Source of the DNA: a candidate division TM6 bacterium GW2011_GWE2_36_25 | GTDB lineage: Bacteria; Babelota; Babeliae; Babelales; UBA12409 | DNA: 37,509 bases | NCBI GenBank assembly: GCA_000991575.1 | Contig: LBRU01000006.1 | Coordinates: 1-37,509 of the forward strand | Direction: 5' to 3' | Shown here: positions 35,636 through 37,509 of the stretch, piece by piece | How the letters are laid out: the number at the start of each line of letters is the position of its first letter | Numbering within the stretch: position 1 is the stretch's first letter | The notes under the pieces: model-generated | Databases searched by the model: none | What the model was told of the DNA's origin: nothing | The model's input: the letters and a program-made list of their open reading frames with translations, nothing else | Program-made: the position numbers and the translations under genes

Positions 35636-35664
35636 AATGTACTTGAAAGGACCCTTTTCGTCAA
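35636..35664 (-). promoter_or_regulatory. Promoter for rplM
   Basis: On the minus strand TTGACG (35664-35659) and TACATT (35641-35636) are separated by exactly 17 bases, about 50 bases ahead of the rplM start. A small inverted repeat AAAGG/CCTTT lies in the spacer. The divergent antiporter gene starts on the other side. Confidence 0.65.
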
Positions 35665-35760
35665 CAATAAAACCACTAAAATAAGTTTTTTTTCTTGTGG
35701 TTGCTCCCAATCATGTGTAAACTATTAAAAAATGTTAATAGAAAAAATATAGGATCTTTT

Positions 35761-37416
35761 ATGCTCAATTGGCTTGTTATACTGCCGCCACTCTTGTTAT
35801 TAATCACTGCATTTCTCAGCAGAAATATTATTTTATCAGTCTTAATAGGTATTGCAAGTGCTGCCATTATTGGAGCACAATTTTCTATCACCGGCACCAT
35901 AGATCTCCTTTATATATATCTAAAAAAACAATTCATAGATCCTGATTTTTTCTATATTTATGGATTCCTTTTTATTTTAGGAAGCCTTATTGCACTCATC
36001 AATTACACTGGCGGATCGTGCGCATTTGGCAATATTATTACAAAAAAATTAAAAAATGCGCGCAAAACTGAATCCACATCATTATTATTATCACTGCTTC
36101 TCTGTTTCGATGATTATTTAAGTACACTTACGATGGGTTGTCTAATGCAACCACTTACTGACAAATTCAAAATCCCACGTGCAAAATTAGCATATTTAAT
36201 CGATGTAATGGCCTCACCAATGGTCGTTCTTCTTCCTATCTCAACATGGTTAGCCATAATTCTAAAAGATCTTAAAATTTCGGGCGTCACCCTCGGCTTT
36301 TCAAAATTTGTTCACCATCAAATAAAATTTCCAGGAGGCACATTTAACTTTGGTCATGATATTATTGTACGTGCGGATCCATTTTTTACTTATTTAAAGG
36401 CAATCCCCTTCATTTTTTATTCGTTTATTCTCATATTCAGTGCTTTTTTTATTGTTCGAAAAAAAATATCGTATGGGCCAATGGCTGAACAAGAAAAAAT
36501 TGCCCTAGAAACAGGAAACCTTTATGGTGGCAAAGAACCACGATTCAAGGTAATCAAACATCATAAATCAAACAAAAACGTTTATTTGAGTGACTTCCTG
36601 GCACCTATTATCACATTGATCTTTAGCGCTCTGATTGCCATTTTGTACACAGGTGGTTTTTATCTTTTGGGAGGAACAAAGACACTTCTTGAATCTTTAA
36701 TGAGCTCTGCAAGTATCTTCAAAGCGCTCTTTTTTGCGAGCGTTATTGCATTTACAGTTGGCATTATCCTTGCGCTCATTCGAAAAAAACTAACCGTGTT
36801 CAATATACCTCTCTTTATTGCACGTGGCGTACACTTAATGTATCCATCAGCAATCATCATCTTCTGTGCAATCCTTTTTGGAAGTATCCTCGACGACAAA
36901 TTGTATACCGGACAATACATTGCTCATTTAATTTTACCGTATATTAATCTTAATTGGTTACCCTTTATTGTATTTATTATGACCGTGCTTGTTGCACTTG
37001 GAACGGGTTCTTCATGGGGAACGCTTGCAATCATGTTTCCTATTAGCATTCCTATGATCAGCTCATTAGCAGGATTTATGCATCCGGTTATGCTCAAAGA
37101 AGTGTATATTTTATTGCCAACTATTGGTGCTGTTATTTCAGGATCACTTGCGGGCGTACAATTATCCCCCATTTCAGATCCGGTTACCATGTCCTCAACC
37201 AGTTCAGGAGCATATCAACTTGATCATGTAAAAACACAAATGTGGTACATTCTCCCTGCCATTATCGGAAGCGGCGTATCATTTATTGCTGCAGGATTTC
37301 TCACCATTAATGGATCAACACTCAATGGAATCATTTGTATGCTTATTGGTTTAGCAACATCGATCAGTCTTATTTACACAGCCAATAAACTTTATCCGCT
37401 CCTCAAAAAGAAGTGA
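35761..37416 (+). CDS. nhaC: NhaC-type Na+/H+ antiporter
   Basis: 551 residues from the ATG at 35761, which has AGGA six bases upstream and begins directly with a membrane helix; earlier in-frame starts lack such a site. About a dozen hydrophobic segments are present. The landmarks LGTGSSWGTLAIMFP and the C-terminal LSPISDPVTMSSTSSGA...DHV.TQ match the NhaC family (COG1757), with SDP in place of the usual SDT. The central loop (about 235-280) is charged and cytoplasmic. The family exchanges Na+ for H+ across the inner membrane, for pH and sodium homeostasis, though some members carry organic acids or amino acids. The symbol is by family; substrate is not certain. Confidence 0.82.
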   Translation: MLNWLVILPPLLLLITAFLSRNIILSVLIGIASAAIIGAQFSITGTIDLLYIYLKKQFIDPDFFYIYGFLFILGSLIALINYTGGSCAFGNIITKKLKNARKTESTSLLLSLLLCFDDYLSTLTMGCLMQPLTDKFKIPRAKLAYLIDVMASPMVVLLPISTWLAIILKDLKISGVTLGFSKFVHHQIKFPGGTFNFGHDIIVRADPFFTYLKAIPFIFYSFILIFSAFFIVRKKISYGPMAEQEKIALETGNLYGGKEPRFKVIKHHKSNKNVYLSDFLAPIITLIFSALIAILYTGGFYLLGGTKTLLESLMSSASIFKALFFASVIAFTVGIILALIRKKLTVFNIPLFIARGVHLMYPSAIIIFCAILFGSILDDKLYTGQYIAHLILPYINLNWLPFIVFIMTVLVALGTGSSWGTLAIMFPISIPMISSLAGFMHPVMLKEVYILLPTIGAVISGSLAGVQLSPISDPVTMSSTSSGAYQLDHVKTQMWYILPAIIGSGVSFIAAGFLTINGSTLNGIICMLIGLATSISLIYTANKLYPLLKKK

Positions 37417-37422
37417 ACCTCG

Positions 37423-37481
37423 CACGGCTTAAAAGCCGTGGCCTCATGAAGTAAATCTTCGAAGTTTTTACTGGCTTCGAA
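37423..37481. other. Two hairpins at the right end of the window
   Basis: CACGGCTT / AAGCCGTG (37423-37430 and 37433-37440) is a perfect 8-bp stem seven bases after the antiporter stop. A second repeat, TTCGAAG / CTTCGAA (37458-37464 and 37475-37481), is followed by a T-rich stretch. The first has no T-tract and the second has a weak stem, so I cannot tell whether they are terminators or the edge of another element. Confidence 0.45.
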
Positions 37482-37509
37482 TATACTCTTTTATTTTTTC
37501 AATACTCAC

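Noticed and set aside
35695-35760. Longer N-terminus for the antiporter (TTG or ATG upstream)
   Set aside because: No ribosome-binding site fits these starts and the extra residues are polar, while the ATG at 35761 has AGGA and starts at the first membrane helix.
37468-37509. 13-codon minus-strand frame ending in TAA and running off the right edge
   Set aside because: Too short to support a gene, though it could be the end of a coding region outside the window.

Overview
The window is an AT-rich bacterial chromosome segment. It combines near-universal housekeeping genes with a set of exported proteins of unknown function. These include two tandem paralogues, a small ankyrin-like protein and an Ala-Pro-repeat protein. 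It also carries a fumarate-reductase-type flavoprotein that resembles the soluble eukaryotic (yeast Osm1-like) enzymes. This mix suggests a reduced, host-associated Gram-negative-type lineage; Candidatus Dependentiae (TM6) is my best guess. That placement is an inference from gene style, not from a phylogeny.

Left part, 1-13,080, mostly + strand. It opens with the 3' end of a secreted Ala-Pro-repeat coiled-coil protein and a strong terminator, then a small exported protein behind a near-consensus promoter. A convergent SbcC/Rad50-type ATPase follows on the minus strand, then two tandem exported paralogues of unknown function. Next comes a three-gene unit: phosphomannomutase/phosphoglucomutase, endonuclease IV and GAPDH. 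A CAT-anticodon tRNA follows. After it lies a tightly overlapping four-gene unit: C4 zinc-ribbon coiled-coil protein, RNase HI, SpoIID/LytB-type exported protein and YdjM-type membrane protein. A small exported ankyrin-like protein closes this part, ending at a bidirectional terminator with a UUCG loop.

Centre, 13,134-32,151, minus strand. This is one uninterrupted block of 34 genes that joins the classical str, S10, spc and alpha operons. In transcription order: rpsL, rpsG, fusA, tuf, rpsJ, rplC, rplD, rplW, rplB, rpsS, rplV, rpsC, rplP, rpmC, rpsQ, rplN, rplX, rplE, rpsN, rpsH, rplF, rplR, rpsE, rplO, secY, adk, map, infA, rpmJ, rpsM, rpsK, rpsD, rpoA, rplQ. The genes are very close or overlap, and the block makes ribosomal proteins, two elongation factors, IF-1, the translocon pore, adenylate kinase, Met aminopeptidase and RNA polymerase alpha. 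The gene for L30 (rpmD), normally between rpsE and rplO, is absent: those two genes overlap.

Right part, 32,152-37,509. An AT-rich divergent region separates rpsL from an RseP-type site-2 protease. RseP converges, with overlapping stop codons, on the exported fumarate-reductase-like flavoprotein. Upstream of the flavoprotein are rplM (without its usual partner rpsI) and, divergently, an NhaC-type Na+/H+ antiporter. The window ends in two hairpins of uncertain role.

I see no CRISPR array, phage, plasmid or complete insertion sequence. The least explained parts are the two tandem paralogues, the eukaryote-like fumarate reductase and the Ala-Pro-repeat protein.
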